Shown piece after piece: positions 1-7,359 of a stretch of 26,452 nucleotides of DNA. A model generated the notes under the pieces. It worked only from the letters and a program-made list of their open reading frames with translations. It was not told where the DNA came from and did no database searches. Within the stretch, counting starts at the first letter, position 1. Every line of letters starts with the position of its first letter. Made by a program: the position numbers and the translations under genes. The DNA is from CAYURP01 sp964447175 (GTDB lineage Bacteria > Zixibacteria > MSB-5A5 > SM23-73-2), in assembly GCA_964447175.1 (NCBI GenBank), contig CAYURP010000036.1:1-26452 (forward strand). The letters are read 5' to 3'.

Positions 1-223
1 TAATCCTTTTCATTTTCCCTCTTTTATTGTTTATTCTTTTTTTGAACAAATAACAGAACATATCTTTCTCATCCTCAGATATATTCCTTGATTCAAAGGA
101 TACCGACATCTCCTTTGGAATCATTTCTTTATATTCAACATTGGGTTCCCTTAATGATAGCACTTTATCTTCTAATTGTTTCTGATTTAATCCCCTCGCC
201 TTCTTGGCTTTTTTTACATTCAA
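1..223 (-). CDS. Possible partial hypothetical protein, runs off the left edge
   Basis: A reading frame downstream of lpxA on the same strand has no stop from the lpxA 3' end to the window edge. The most plausible visible start is TTG at 223, giving about 74 lysine- and glutamate-rich residues beginning MNVKKAKKARGLNQKQLEDK. No ATG is available near the start and no clear Shine-Dalgarno precedes the TTG. I do not recognise the protein. The open length is moderately unusual for AT-rich DNA, but this could still be chance. If real, it would be cotranscribed with lpxA, 26 bp downstream of its stop. Confidence 0.28.
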   Translation of the reverse strand, partial: MNVKKAKKARGLNQKQLEDKVLSLREPNVEYKEMIPKEMSVSFESRNISEDEKDMFCYLFKKRINNKRGKMKRI

Positions 224-249
224 ACCTATAGTTTTTAAAATCTCGACTA

Positions 250-1020
250 CTATTTTATTATGCCCCGCTCGCTTTTCTGAATGAAATCTAAAATCTCTTT
301 AACTTCTGGGATCAGCTCCATCTCATTTTTTATTTTTTCCACAGCTTCGGAGGTGTTCAGTTTTGATCTGAATATGATCTTATAAGCCTGTTTTAAGATA
401 TGGATGGTTTTTTCCGGAAATCCTCTTCTTTTCAAGCCCACCAGGTTCAATCCCACGGTTTTTAATGGATATCCGGCAACCATCATAAAAGGACAGACAT
501 CCTTCTGAACTCTGAACCCTCCCCCTATGATGGAGTGGGAGCCAATTTTGACGAACTGGTGGACCGGAACTACACCCCCAATTATAACATAATCCCCGAT
601 CTCCACATGACCGGCTAAATTAACGGAATTGGCTAAAATCACGTTGTCACCTATGAGGCAGTCGTGAGCCACGTGAGCATAGATCATTATAAAACAATTT
701 TTTCCAATAATAGTCCCGCCTCTCCATTCGGTTCCCCGGTTTAGGGTAGCATACTCCCGGATTATAGTGTTGTCTCCGATTTTTAGATAGGTTTTCTCAC
801 CCCCAAATTTTAAATCCTGGGGCGGAGTGCCCAGAACAGCTCCCTTATGGATCCGGCAGTTTTTTCCAATTATGGTTCCGGAATCGATCAGGACATGAGA
901 ACCGATTTGGGTTCCCTTATCGATCTTTACATCGGAGTTGATGATGGAGTAGGGGCCTATTGATACATCCTCGTCCAGCTCTGCCTGGGGATCAACTATT
1001 GCGGTGGGATGTATATCCAT
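250..1020 (-). CDS. lpxA: UDP-N-acetylglucosamine O-acyltransferase LpxA
   Basis: Catalyses the first step of lipid A synthesis, moving a 3-hydroxyacyl chain from acyl carrier protein to the 3-OH of UDP-GlcNAc in the cytoplasm. The 256 residues match the usual family length. The N-terminal two thirds is a left-handed beta-helix of hexapeptide repeats (for example IGDNVI and VEIGDYVIIGG). The catalytic histidine lies in AHVAHDCLIG (His119), and the family-typical GTPPQDLKF is at residues 64-72. The C-terminal helical part carries the AGYPLKTVGLNLVGLKRRGF segment that follows the repeats in LpxA. The gene starts 29 bp after the lpxC-fabZ stop, so the two are probably one transcript. Only a weak ribosome site (GGA) precedes the ATG. 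No lpxD is visible beside it. The function is secure by family. Confidence 0.95.
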   Translation of the reverse strand: MDIHPTAIVDPQAELDEDVSIGPYSIINSDVKIDKGTQIGSHVLIDSGTIIGKNCRIHKGAVLGTPPQDLKFGGEKTYLKIGDNTIIREYATLNRGTEWRGGTIIGKNCFIMIYAHVAHDCLIGDNVILANSVNLAGHVEIGDYVIIGGVVPVHQFVKIGSHSIIGGGFRVQKDVCPFMMVAGYPLKTVGLNLVGLKRRGFPEKTIHILKQAYKIIFRSKLNTSEAVEKIKNEMELIPEVKEILDFIQKSERGIIK

Positions 1021-1049
1021 CAGAAGAGATTCCAGTTTAAAAAATAGGG

Positions 1050-2453
1050 TTATCTGTTCCTGTTAACTATGGTTGCCATAAGCGTAGCTTCGGTTACCAG
1101 CTCATCCTCAACAAATGCCTTGCCCTGCATCTTACATGTCCCGCGGCGAAATTGAAGCATCTCCAGCTCAAAGCGCAACTGATCTCCGGGTAAAACCGGT
1201 CGCCTGAACCTGACCTCATCGATGCCCATAAAATAAACCACTTTCTCCTTAGGATTTTCCACGGTGTTTAATAAAAGAATCCCTCCGGCCTGAGCCATTG
1301 CTTCCACGATCAGAACGCCAGGCATTATGGGATGTCCGGGGAAATGACCTGAGAAAAAGGGCTCGTTCATGGTAACATTCTTTATAGCCACTACCTTTTT
1401 ATTGGGCTCCAGATCTATGACCCGATCCACCAGAAGGAAAGGATAGCGATGGGGCATTATCTTAAGAATGGCATCTATGTCCAGAAAGTAACCAGCCTTT
1501 TTATCCCGGAGTTGGTATTTCTTCTTGATCTCCTCTTTCTCATAAAGCTGTCTGATTTTTTTCGCCAGAGCCACGTTAGCGGAATGACCCGAGCGAGCAG
1601 CCATAACATGAGCTTTCAAGGGTACGCCTATGAGGTACAGATCGCCCAGAAGATCCAAAGCCTTATGCCTGACCGGCTCATTATAAAATCTCAAGGGGAC
1701 GTCATTTAAAATCCCGGTCTTTCCCACAAATACTTTATCCTTCAAATTGAACCTTTTTTTGAGCCTTTCCAGCTCCGGATCTTTTATATCCATATCGCAG
1801 ATAACCAGGGCGTTATCCAGACCGCCTCCCTTTATCAATCCCTGATCCTTCAACATCTCCACCTCGTGTAAAAAGGAGAAGGTTCGGGCAGGAGCGAACT
1901 CCTTCACAAATTCCTTTTCCAGAGATTCAAGGAATGTGTATTGGGTACCCAAGGCTGGATTTCTGTAATCCACCATAAAGGTGATGCGGAGATCATCTGA
2001 GGGTAAGGCTACAATGTCAATTCCCTTGTCCTTTTCGGAATAGAAAAGAGGGGTTTCGATCTCCAGATAGTTTTTAGGTGAGTCCTGTTCCTCAATCCCG
2101 GCTTTCAATATGGTTTGAACAAAAGGCAAGGAGCTACCGTCTCCCACTGGAGGCTCATTGGAATCCAGTTCCACTAAAAGATTATCCAGCTCCAGCCCGG
2201 CTAAAGCAGCTAAAACGTGTTCCACTGTCCAGATCTTCATGTTCCCTATTCCCAGAGACGTTCCTCGAGTGATGTCCACCACGTGATCGATGTCCGCCGG
2301 TATCTCAGGAGATTTTTCCAGATCGATTCGCACGAAGGAGACCCCGTGATCCACCGGAGCAGGCTTAAAGGTTATGGTGGTGCGATTACCGGTATGCAAA
2401 CCCACACCTGAGTATGAAGTTGGTTTCTTTATGGTCCTCTGCAATTTCTTCAT
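1050..2453 (-). CDS. lpxC-fabZ: Bifunctional LpxC deacetylase / FabZ dehydratase fusion
   Basis: One chain joins two enzymes. The LpxC domain (about residues 1-310) is UDP-3-O-acyl-GlcNAc deacetylase, the committed step of lipid A synthesis. Its zinc ligands are His79 (TVEHVLAAL) and His263/Asp267 (HKALDLLGD), and His290 in SGH is the catalytic base equivalent. The FabZ domain (about 325-467) is 3-hydroxyacyl-ACP dehydratase, with His370 in FFSGHFPGHP and Glu384 in LIVEAMAQ. This fusion is known in Bacteroidetes and other FCB lineages. I placed the start at ATG 2453, not at the upstream in-frame ATG 2519. It follows AGGGAAAG at good spacing, and MKKLQRTIKKPTSYSGVGLH is where LpxC homology begins. 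lpxA follows on the same strand, and lptD diverges upstream. Confidence 0.95.
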   Translation of the reverse strand: MKKLQRTIKKPTSYSGVGLHTGNRTTITFKPAPVDHGVSFVRIDLEKSPEIPADIDHVVDITRGTSLGIGNMKIWTVEHVLAALAGLELDNLLVELDSNEPPVGDGSSLPFVQTILKAGIEEQDSPKNYLEIETPLFYSEKDKGIDIVALPSDDLRITFMVDYRNPALGTQYTFLESLEKEFVKEFAPARTFSFLHEVEMLKDQGLIKGGGLDNALVICDMDIKDPELERLKKRFNLKDKVFVGKTGILNDVPLRFYNEPVRHKALDLLGDLYLIGVPLKAHVMAARSGHSANVALAKKIRQLYEKEEIKKKYQLRDKKAGYFLDIDAILKIMPHRYPFLLVDRVIDLEPNKKVVAIKNVTMNEPFFSGHFPGHPIMPGVLIVEAMAQAGGILLLNTVENPKEKVVYFMGIDEVRFRRPVLPGDQLRFELEMLQFRRGTCKMQGKAFVEDELVTEATLMATIVNRNR

Positions 2454-2475
2454 ATCTTTCCCTAAATTGTAAAAT

Positions 2476-2506
2476 AAAATATCAACGTGATCTGTCCAAA
2501 AGTCAA
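2476..2506 (-). promoter_or_regulatory. Candidate promoter of lpxC-fabZ/lpxA
   Basis: On the minus strand TTGACT (2506-2501) is followed after 19 bp by TATTTT (2481-2476), about 22 bp before the lpxC-fabZ start. The spacer is longer than ideal, and a GATATT at 17 bp is an alternative -10. If correct, the upstream ATG at 2519 could not be used, which supports the shorter start. Confidence 0.35.
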
Positions 2507-2657
2507 GCGAAAACTTCACCCAATTTTTAAGTTGCTGTTTGCTTTTGGTTAAGATGAAAAAAATGAAACTAAATATATATATCTGTAGAATAAAAAATAA
2601 GCTCTAAACAACGGACGAATTGAGACAAGTTCAGAACATAGGGAGAAATCAAAATCC

Positions 2658-2685
2658 TTGACCTTTAATAGGCTTTGGCTATTTT
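2658..2685 (+). promoter_or_regulatory. Candidate promoter of lptD
   Basis: TTGACC (2658-2663), a 16 bp spacer and TATTTT (2680-2685) lie just upstream of lptD and would give a leader of about 25 nt. Together with the minus-strand promoter near 2500, this makes 2454-2716 a divergent control region between lipid A synthesis and LPS export genes. Confidence 0.4.
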
Positions 2686-2716
2686 AATAAGATGAACTTA
2701 CCGAAATTTGACATAT

Positions 2717-5700
2717 ATGACGGGACTTACTAAAAGGAATGGCTATAATAAAGCCTTGGCTTTTCTGTTAACGCTTCTTTGTATCTCTGTGTTGATCTCA
2801 CAATCAGTTGAGGGTGCTGAAGAATCTGAGGTGATCGAGCTGGTGCATGCTGATCAGTCGGAGATGAGAATCGAAAAGGATAACCTCATAATTAATCTGA
2901 TCGGTAACGTCAGATTCAGGCATAAGACCACTGACCTGACCGGCAATCGGGCTGTGTGGTACAAAACTGCGGGGCAGGTTGTGTTTCTGGGTGAAGTTAA
3001 CATCGCAGATAATGGAGATTCATTATGGGCGGATAGAATCACATATACCCAAAGCACAGAAAAAGCTGTAGCTCATGGAAACGTTAAGCTTAAGAGCTTA
3101 AAAGAAAATGCTGTGATCTTAGGAACCCATGCGGAATACCAGCGGGCAGATAAATATGTTGTTTTTTCTCCAGAGCCTAAACTTGTTTTTTACCAGGATG
3201 TCATAGACAGCATGATACAGGTCACCGCTGATTCCATGGAATACTTCCTGGATTCCGCTTTTGGCATGGCTAAGAGGAACGTCCATATAAAAAAGGAGAA
3301 GATGGACGCTTTCTGCGGAGCAGCGGATCTTTTCACCAGAGAAAATAAGATCATTTTAAAGGAAAATCCCCAGGCTGCTCAAAGGGAGAGTAAACTCTCA
3401 GGGGACGTGATGGAGCTTTATTTTGTGGAGAAGAAAATTGAAAGGATCGAGGTTTTGGAAAATGCTAAAGTCACCCATCGTCAGCTGGTAGACTCCTTGA
3501 GTTCCAATTATACCGAAAGTAATTTATCAGGCAAAAAGATAGTTTTTCTTCTGGATGAGGAAGAATTAAAGGAGATACAGGTGATGGGAAATGCCCAAAG
3601 CTTATACTTCCCCTATTTTTCCGATTCACTTGAAGAGCAAAAAAACGAGGCTTCAGGAGACACTATAGATTTATTCTTGAAAGAGAATAAGGTGAACAGG
3701 GTTTTGATCGACGGAGGAGCTGAAGGGACCTACTTTGCCCTTGTCAAATCCGCATCCCAGGATAGCGTTATAAGGGCAGATACGGTGACATATTCTGCTG
3801 GGGTAATAGACTACCAAATCGATCAGGATCTGATAACATTAGAGAAAAACTGTAATCTGAAGCATGAGAAGATCTCTCTGGATGCCGGTAGTGTAAAATA
3901 TTACACCCAGAAGGAAATCCTGGTAGCTGAAGGAATGAAAACTGTGGAGGAGGGGGAGGAGAAAATAGCAGATTTTCCTGTGTTAAAGGAGGGAAGCGAG
4001 GAGATAACCGGAACCAGCATGGTTTACAATTTAAAAACCAAAAGGGGCAAAATCCAGGCTGGGAAAACAGGTTTTAAGGGAGGGTTCTATTATGGTGAGG
4101 AATTAAGAAAGGTGGAAGAGGACGTGATCCTGGCTAACAAAGGCACTTATACCACCTGCGACAGAAAGCATCCTCATTATCATTTCTCCTCTAAAAAGAT
4201 GAAGATCATTCCCAAAGATAAGGTGATCGTGAAACCGGTGGTATTGTATATTGCTGATATACCTGTGGCGGCAATACCCTTTTACGTTTTTCCGGTGAAG
4301 CCGGGAAGGCATTCCGGGTTTCTCACCTTTGATCTGGGAAACTTTGAGGCCGGGGAGAGGTTCATCAGAAATTTAGGATATTACTGGGCAGCCTCAGAAT
4401 ACTGGGATATGGAAGCCAGTTTTGATTTCTACGAGAAATCAGGATGGATTATCAAGGGATGGGAGAGATACAATGTAAGGTATCTTTTAAACGGAAATGT
4501 GGCTGGATCCTATAACCGGGAATCTCAATGGGAGGGATTGACCTGGGTGAAAAGGGACAGGTGGGATTTTACCTTTCAGCACAATCAGAATCTTACGCCT
4601 GCGACCCGTCTCAATGCTTATGGGAATTTTTTAAGCGATAAAAGCTACTATAAGGATTTCAGCTTTGATCCCCAGGAAAGAAGAAACAGATCCCTTAAAT
4701 CGCAGGTGAGCTTGAACACCAACTTTCTGGGAGCAGGAGTCTATCTTGCCTTAAGCAGAGACCAGAATCTGGACACCGATACCAGAATTCATCAATTTCC
4801 TACGATGCGGATAACATTCCCTTCATTTCATCCATTCGGCTATTCCCAGAAAGTGGAAGAGAAAAGATGGTTTCATTCATTTTACCTATCGTATGGCATG
4901 AGTTTTTTAAATTACAATTATAAAGCTAAAACCGACTCCGGTTACAACAGTAAAAAGTACCTCACCGCGGATAACTCCATGAGCCTTACCTTTCCCCAGA
5001 GGTTTTTGGAGTGGATAACCCTTTCCCCCAATTTCAGCCTCACGGAGACCTGGTATTATGTTTTACGAACCAATCTCAGTGATGAAAAAGGAGTAAAGGC
5101 AGAGAGGGTTGCTCGAAGAGGTGTTCCTTCGTTGGGGGTTGGGGCTAACACCAACCTATATGGAACATTTTATCCTAAGATTGGAAAGGTTACCGGTTTA
5201 AGACATGTGGTTTCGCCCAGTGTGAGTTTCTCCTGGCAGCCTGAGGTAGTCCAAAGCGATGATTATCGCGATTTTACCGGAAGGGGAGGCTCAGGTAACA
5301 AAGCCAGGTCCTTGCGTTTCTCCCTGGGTAACCTGTTTCAGATGAGAACTGAGGATCAGGGTAAGGTAAAAAAGTTTGAGCTTTTTAATCTCAATTCCAG
5401 TACCGCCTATAATTTCATGGCCCAAAATCGTAAATGGTCCTATCTCACCTCATACCTTCGCTCCAACGCTATCCCGGGAATCGATTTAGGTATTACCCTG
5501 GTTCACGATCTTTACAACGAGAAAACACTGGAGCTTGACTGGACTCACCTTAGGTTGAAGAATTTCAGTTTGGACACAGACCTGCGGTACAGCAAAAAAG
5601 GTTCAATAGTTGAAAAGACAAAAACCTCAGGTGAAGAAGAAACGGAAAAGGTAGAAGAAAAAAGAGCCTGGAGTTTTAATCTTTCTCACCGTTACAGCGA

Positions 5701-5989
5701 AAGCAGATCCGGGGTAAGCGTTTTCAAAACACACTGGGTAAGTGCAAACCTGGATTTCTGGTTTAGCCAGAACTGGCACTTGAATTATCTGAATCGCTAT
5801 GATTTCCAGGAGAAGAAAATCACCGAGCAGACTTTTGAATTATATCGGGATATGCACTGCTGGGAGGGAAGATTTACCTGGGTTTTGCAGGGGTACAGAC
5901 GGGGATACTACTTCAGAATCAACATCAAAGCCTTGCCTGAGGTAAAAATAGAGAAAAGCCGTGGGGGTTTGAGAGAGATGTTCTTTTAA
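2717..5989 (+). CDS. lptD: LPS-assembly outer-membrane protein LptD (OstA-like)
   Basis: LptD is the beta-barrel translocon that inserts lipopolysaccharide into the outer leaflet. The protein starts with a signal peptide (hydrophobic ALAFLLTLLCISVLISQSVEG). About 450 residues of LptA/OstA-like beta-jellyroll repeats follow, of the pattern 'GNV.......A..Y......V...G'. Then comes the LptD signature region, with YTTCDRKHPHYHF, a VKPVVLYIADIPVAAIPFYV stretch and a long aromatic-rich barrel to the C-terminus. At about 1090 residues it is longer than E. coli LptD, and the extra length is mostly in the N-terminal repeat part. ATG 2717 was chosen; an in-frame TTG at 2708 would add three residues, and neither has a good Shine-Dalgarno. 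It diverges from lpxC-fabZ/lpxA, which fits the LPS role. A partner LptE was not seen. Confidence 0.9.
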   Translation: MTGLTKRNGYNKALAFLLTLLCISVLISQSVEGAEESEVIELVHADQSEMRIEKDNLIINLIGNVRFRHKTTDLTGNRAVWYKTAGQVVFLGEVNIADNGDSLWADRITYTQSTEKAVAHGNVKLKSLKENAVILGTHAEYQRADKYVVFSPEPKLVFYQDVIDSMIQVTADSMEYFLDSAFGMAKRNVHIKKEKMDAFCGAADLFTRENKIILKENPQAAQRESKLSGDVMELYFVEKKIERIEVLENAKVTHRQLVDSLSSNYTESNLSGKKIVFLLDEEELKEIQVMGNAQSLYFPYFSDSLEEQKNEASGDTIDLFLKENKVNRVLIDGGAEGTYFALVKSASQDSVIRADTVTYSAGVIDYQIDQDLITLEKNCNLKHEKISLDAGSVKYYTQKEILVAEGMKTVEEGEEKIADFPVLKEGSEEITGTSMVYNLKTKRGKIQAGKTGFKGGFYYGEELRKVEEDVILANKGTYTTCDRKHPHYHFSSKKMKIIPKDKVIVKPVVLYIADIPVAAIPFYVFPVKPGRHSGFLTFDLGNFEAGERFIRNLGYYWAASEYWDMEASFDFYEKSGWIIKGWERYNVRYLLNGNVAGSYNRESQWEGLTWVKRDRWDFTFQHNQNLTPATRLNAYGNFLSDKSYYKDFSFDPQERRNRSLKSQVSLNTNFLGAGVYLALSRDQNLDTDTRIHQFPTMRITFPSFHPFGYSQKVEEKRWFHSFYLSYGMSFLNYNYKAKTDSGYNSKKYLTADNSMSLTFPQRFLEWITLSPNFSLTETWYYVLRTNLSDEKGVKAERVARRGVPSLGVGANTNLYGTFYPKIGKVTGLRHVVSPSVSFSWQPEVVQSDDYRDFTGRGGSGNKARSLRFSLGNLFQMRTEDQGKVKKFELFNLNSSTAYNFMAQNRKWSYLTSYLRSNAIPGIDLGITLVHDLYNEKTLELDWTHLRLKNFSLDTDLRYSKKGSIVEKTKTSGEEETEKVEEKRAWSFNLSHRYSESRSGVSVFKTHWVSANLDFWFSQNWHLNYLNRYDFQEKKITEQTFELYRDMHCWEGRFTWVLQGYRRGYYFRINIKALPEVKIEKSRGGLREMFF

Positions 5990-6055
5990 AGGTCTAAAAA
6001 TGTGAGGACGTTTAGTAAATAATAATATGAAATCCAATCAGATTGAAATTGCAAT

Positions 6056-6095
6056 AAGCCATTTTCATGAGAATCCCTATTTTCTGGGCTTTTAT
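6056..6095 (+). terminator. Weak candidate terminator after lptD
   Basis: AAGCC (6056-6060) can pair with GGCTT (6087-6091), followed by a short TTTATT. The loop is long and the inner pairing imperfect. It lies between the lptD stop and the hup promoter, where a terminator is expected, but the stem is weak. Confidence 0.25.
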
Positions 6096-6116
6096 TGAAA
6101 AAAATAAAAATAATGC

Positions 6117-6145
6117 TTGACAAACCCGCTAAAACATTATATTCT
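6117..6145 (+). promoter_or_regulatory. Promoter of the HU-type gene
   Basis: A perfect TTGACA (6117-6122) is followed after 17 bp by TATTCT (6140-6145), with TATATT at 6138 an alternative -10. An A-rich tract (AAAAAAATAAAAATAAT) lies just upstream and could act as an UP element, as expected for an abundant nucleoid protein. Confidence 0.6.
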
Positions 6146-6200
6146 GAACTCGTTAACAAAAACCGTGAACCTTTTAACCTCCTGTAGAGGGGGTGAATAG

Positions 6201-6473
6201 ATGAGCCGAGAGGAGCTGATTGAGAAAATCGCCAGGGAAGCTAAGTTAAGCAAGACCCAGGCGGACAAAGCTCTGAGATCCACTCTGGATGGGATCACCA
6301 ACTCCCTGAAAAAAGGGAAGAGAGTTAGCTTTGTTGGTTTTGGCACATTCACCGTGGGCAAGAGAAAAGCCCGGATGGGTCGTAATCCTCAGACTGGGGA
6401 GACCATCAGAATCGCTGCTGCCAGAGTGCCGAAATTCAGAGCAGGCAAGCAACTGAAAGATGCTGTGAAGTAG
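6201..6473 (+). CDS. hup: HU/IHF-family DNA-binding protein
   Basis: A 90-residue nucleoid-associated protein that bends and compacts DNA as a dimer. The N-terminal helices (MSREELIEKIAREAKLSKTQ) are followed by the beta saddle and the DNA-arm region, with VSFVGFGTF, the arm sequence KARMGRNPQTGETIRI carrying the intercalating proline, and the C-terminal helix PKFRAGKQLKDAV. All are hallmarks of the family, and the length is exact. A strong GAGGGGGTGA ribosome site sits 7 bp before the ATG. It is a single-gene unit with its own promoter and terminator. Whether it is HU or an IHF-like member cannot be settled by eye, so the symbol is used in the broad sense. Confidence 0.95.
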   Translation: MSREELIEKIAREAKLSKTQADKALRSTLDGITNSLKKGKRVSFVGFGTFTVGKRKARMGRNPQTGETIRIAAARVPKFRAGKQLKDAVK

Positions 6474-6491
6474 GTGAGTTTGAAATGTTGC

Positions 6492-6520
6492 AAAAAAAGC
6501 AGGGTCTCCCTGCTTTTTTT
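6492..6520 (+). terminator. Rho-independent terminator of hup
   Basis: GCAGGG (6499-6504), loop TCT, CCCTGC (6508-6513), flanked by A7 and T7. It starts about 20 bp after the hup stop. The symmetric A and T tracts could make it work in both directions. Confidence 0.92.
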
Positions 6521-6668
6521 GTATTTAGGCTGAAAGTTAAGACCGTAGATTAAAAGTTTATCATCTTTCTTTGCAGTAAGGATGAATTCTTTTGCATAGG
6601 GTTAAGATAAAAGCTTTGTTTGAAAATCAGAGATTCTAAGCAGATGAGCTTAATAGGACAAAAAACAC

Positions 6669-6701
6669 TTGACAAAACCAAACAATTAACTAAATTATAA
6701 T
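6669..6701 (+). promoter_or_regulatory. Promoter-like element ahead of the structured RNA
   Basis: A perfect TTGACA (6669-6674) is followed by TAAATT (6691-6696, 16 bp spacer) and by a consensus TATAAT (6696-6701, spacer 21 bp, too long for that -35). Either -10 would start a transcript near 6704-6708, at the first hairpin. No protein gene follows on this strand. Confidence 0.45.
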
Positions 6702-6703
6702 TA

Positions 6704-6925
6704 GGGGATTAGGACGGATCTTTTAAAGCAGAAGATAATCCTAGGAGGTGAGACTTAAAGTAATTCTTCAAGCCAGACAGAAAGTTTAGTGTTTGGCACA
6801 TTGATTGCTCAATTTCATAATTGAACGTGATGTTCTGTTGAGATTGGGAGTGGTGTGTGCTGGCGAAAAACCCAGCCACCCCGAAGGATTCGGGGCATCC
6901 CCCCTCCACCACTCCCATTTTTTTT
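6704..6925 (+). ncRNA. Candidate structured non-coding RNA of unknown class
   Basis: About 220 nt between a promoter-like element and a T8 tract, foldable almost throughout. Hairpin 1 pairs GGATT with AATCC and ATCTT with AAGAT (6705-6740). Hairpin 2 pairs GCCAGACA (6772-6779) with TGTTTGGC (6790-6797). Hairpin 3 pairs TCAATT (6809-6814) with AATTGA (6819-6824), extended by ACAT/ATGT. The last unit is an 11-bp stem, TGGGAGTGGTG (6845-6855) with CACCACTCCCA (6907-6917), enclosing two small hairpins. A perfect Shine-Dalgarno, AGGAGGTGA (6743-6751), has no ATG, GTG or TTG at a usable distance downstream. I looked for tmRNA, 4.5S RNA, RNase P RNA and 6S RNA hallmarks and found none. No expression evidence is available. 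Confidence 0.5.
6845..6925 (+). terminator. Branched terminator-like stem with T8
   Basis: The 11-bp stem (6845-6855 with 6907-6917) is followed directly by eight T (6918-6925). It encloses a CTGG/CCAG hairpin (6860-6875) and a 7-bp CCCCGAA/TTCGGGG hairpin (6879-6895). The branched, GC-rich inside is unusual for a simple terminator. The unit could also be a dispersed intergenic repeat that happens to end in T8. Confidence 0.55.
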
Positions 6926-7152
6926 ATCCATTTAAAGAGGTATTATTTCTACTATCTTCTCAAAATCTCTAACCCGCAATAGTAAAAAACAATAAGATAT
7001 CGTTAATGTATTAGATTGGGCCTTCAAGCCCGGGTTTAACCTGCTGGATGGAGAAACCTTTGAGAGAAAAAAAGGTAAAAGATTAAATCCTGGCAAACAC
7101 AGGTGCTTATGTTGATTAAGAAAATTTGATGGAATTGAATAATTAAATAAAA
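6926..7152. other. Gene-free AT-rich spacer
   Basis: No convincing open frame, promoter or strong hairpin. Only two short stems are visible (GGGC/GCCC near 7018-7032 and CCTG/CAGG near 7089-7103). A minus-strand open frame spans most of it but has leucine-rich, uneven composition and no ribosome site. Confidence 0.5.
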
Positions 7153-7271
7153 GGCTGAGGAGAAGTTGGGTTGAGAAAAGGAGGTGTCTTAGCAAGAGGC
7201 ATATCAGTCTCAACCCACTACCCTCAGCCAGGGGCAAGCTGAAATCTTATTTCCTCCTTCTCAGGCTTGCC
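7153..7271. repeat. Two nested inverted-repeat structures
   Basis: Structure A has GGCTGAGG (7153-7160) with CCTCAGCC (7222-7229), and inside it a perfect 10-bp TGGGTTGAGA (7167-7176) with TCTCAACCCA (7208-7217). Structure B has GGCAAGCTGA (7233-7242) with TCAGGCTTGCC (7261-7271), with one bulged G. Neither has a strong T tract, though a weak TTTTATTT follows A on the minus strand. They lie about 90 bp beyond the end of the corrinoid operon and could be its terminator region, a mobile repeat unit or an RNA. Confidence 0.45.
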
Positions 7272-7359
7272 TTAAGAATATACGCTCAAAGATTAAAAGA
7301 ATTAGCTGAAAACGGTTTATATAAGGACTTAAAGTAAAACATTAAGGGACTTTTAATCT

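Noticed and set aside
2708..2749. TTGACA at 2708 with TATAAT at 2744 as an internal promoter in lptD.
   Set aside because: The spacer is 30 bp, far outside the working range.
6709..6918. Minus-strand open frame of 69 codons opposite the structured RNA.
   Set aside because: It spans the hairpins and terminator stem, has no ribosome site or recognisable motif, and is better explained by the RNA structure.
6704..6925. Identity as tmRNA, SRP RNA, RNase P RNA or 6S RNA.
   Set aside because: No tRNA-like ends or tag frame, no GGAAGGAAGC-like SRP apex, no conserved RNase P core, and no long 5'-3' closing stem with a central bubble.
6932..7237. Minus-strand open frame of 101 codons in the gene-free spacer.
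   Set aside because: Leucine-rich with no domain pattern and no ribosome site, and its first part comes from the inverted-repeat structure. Not supported as a gene.
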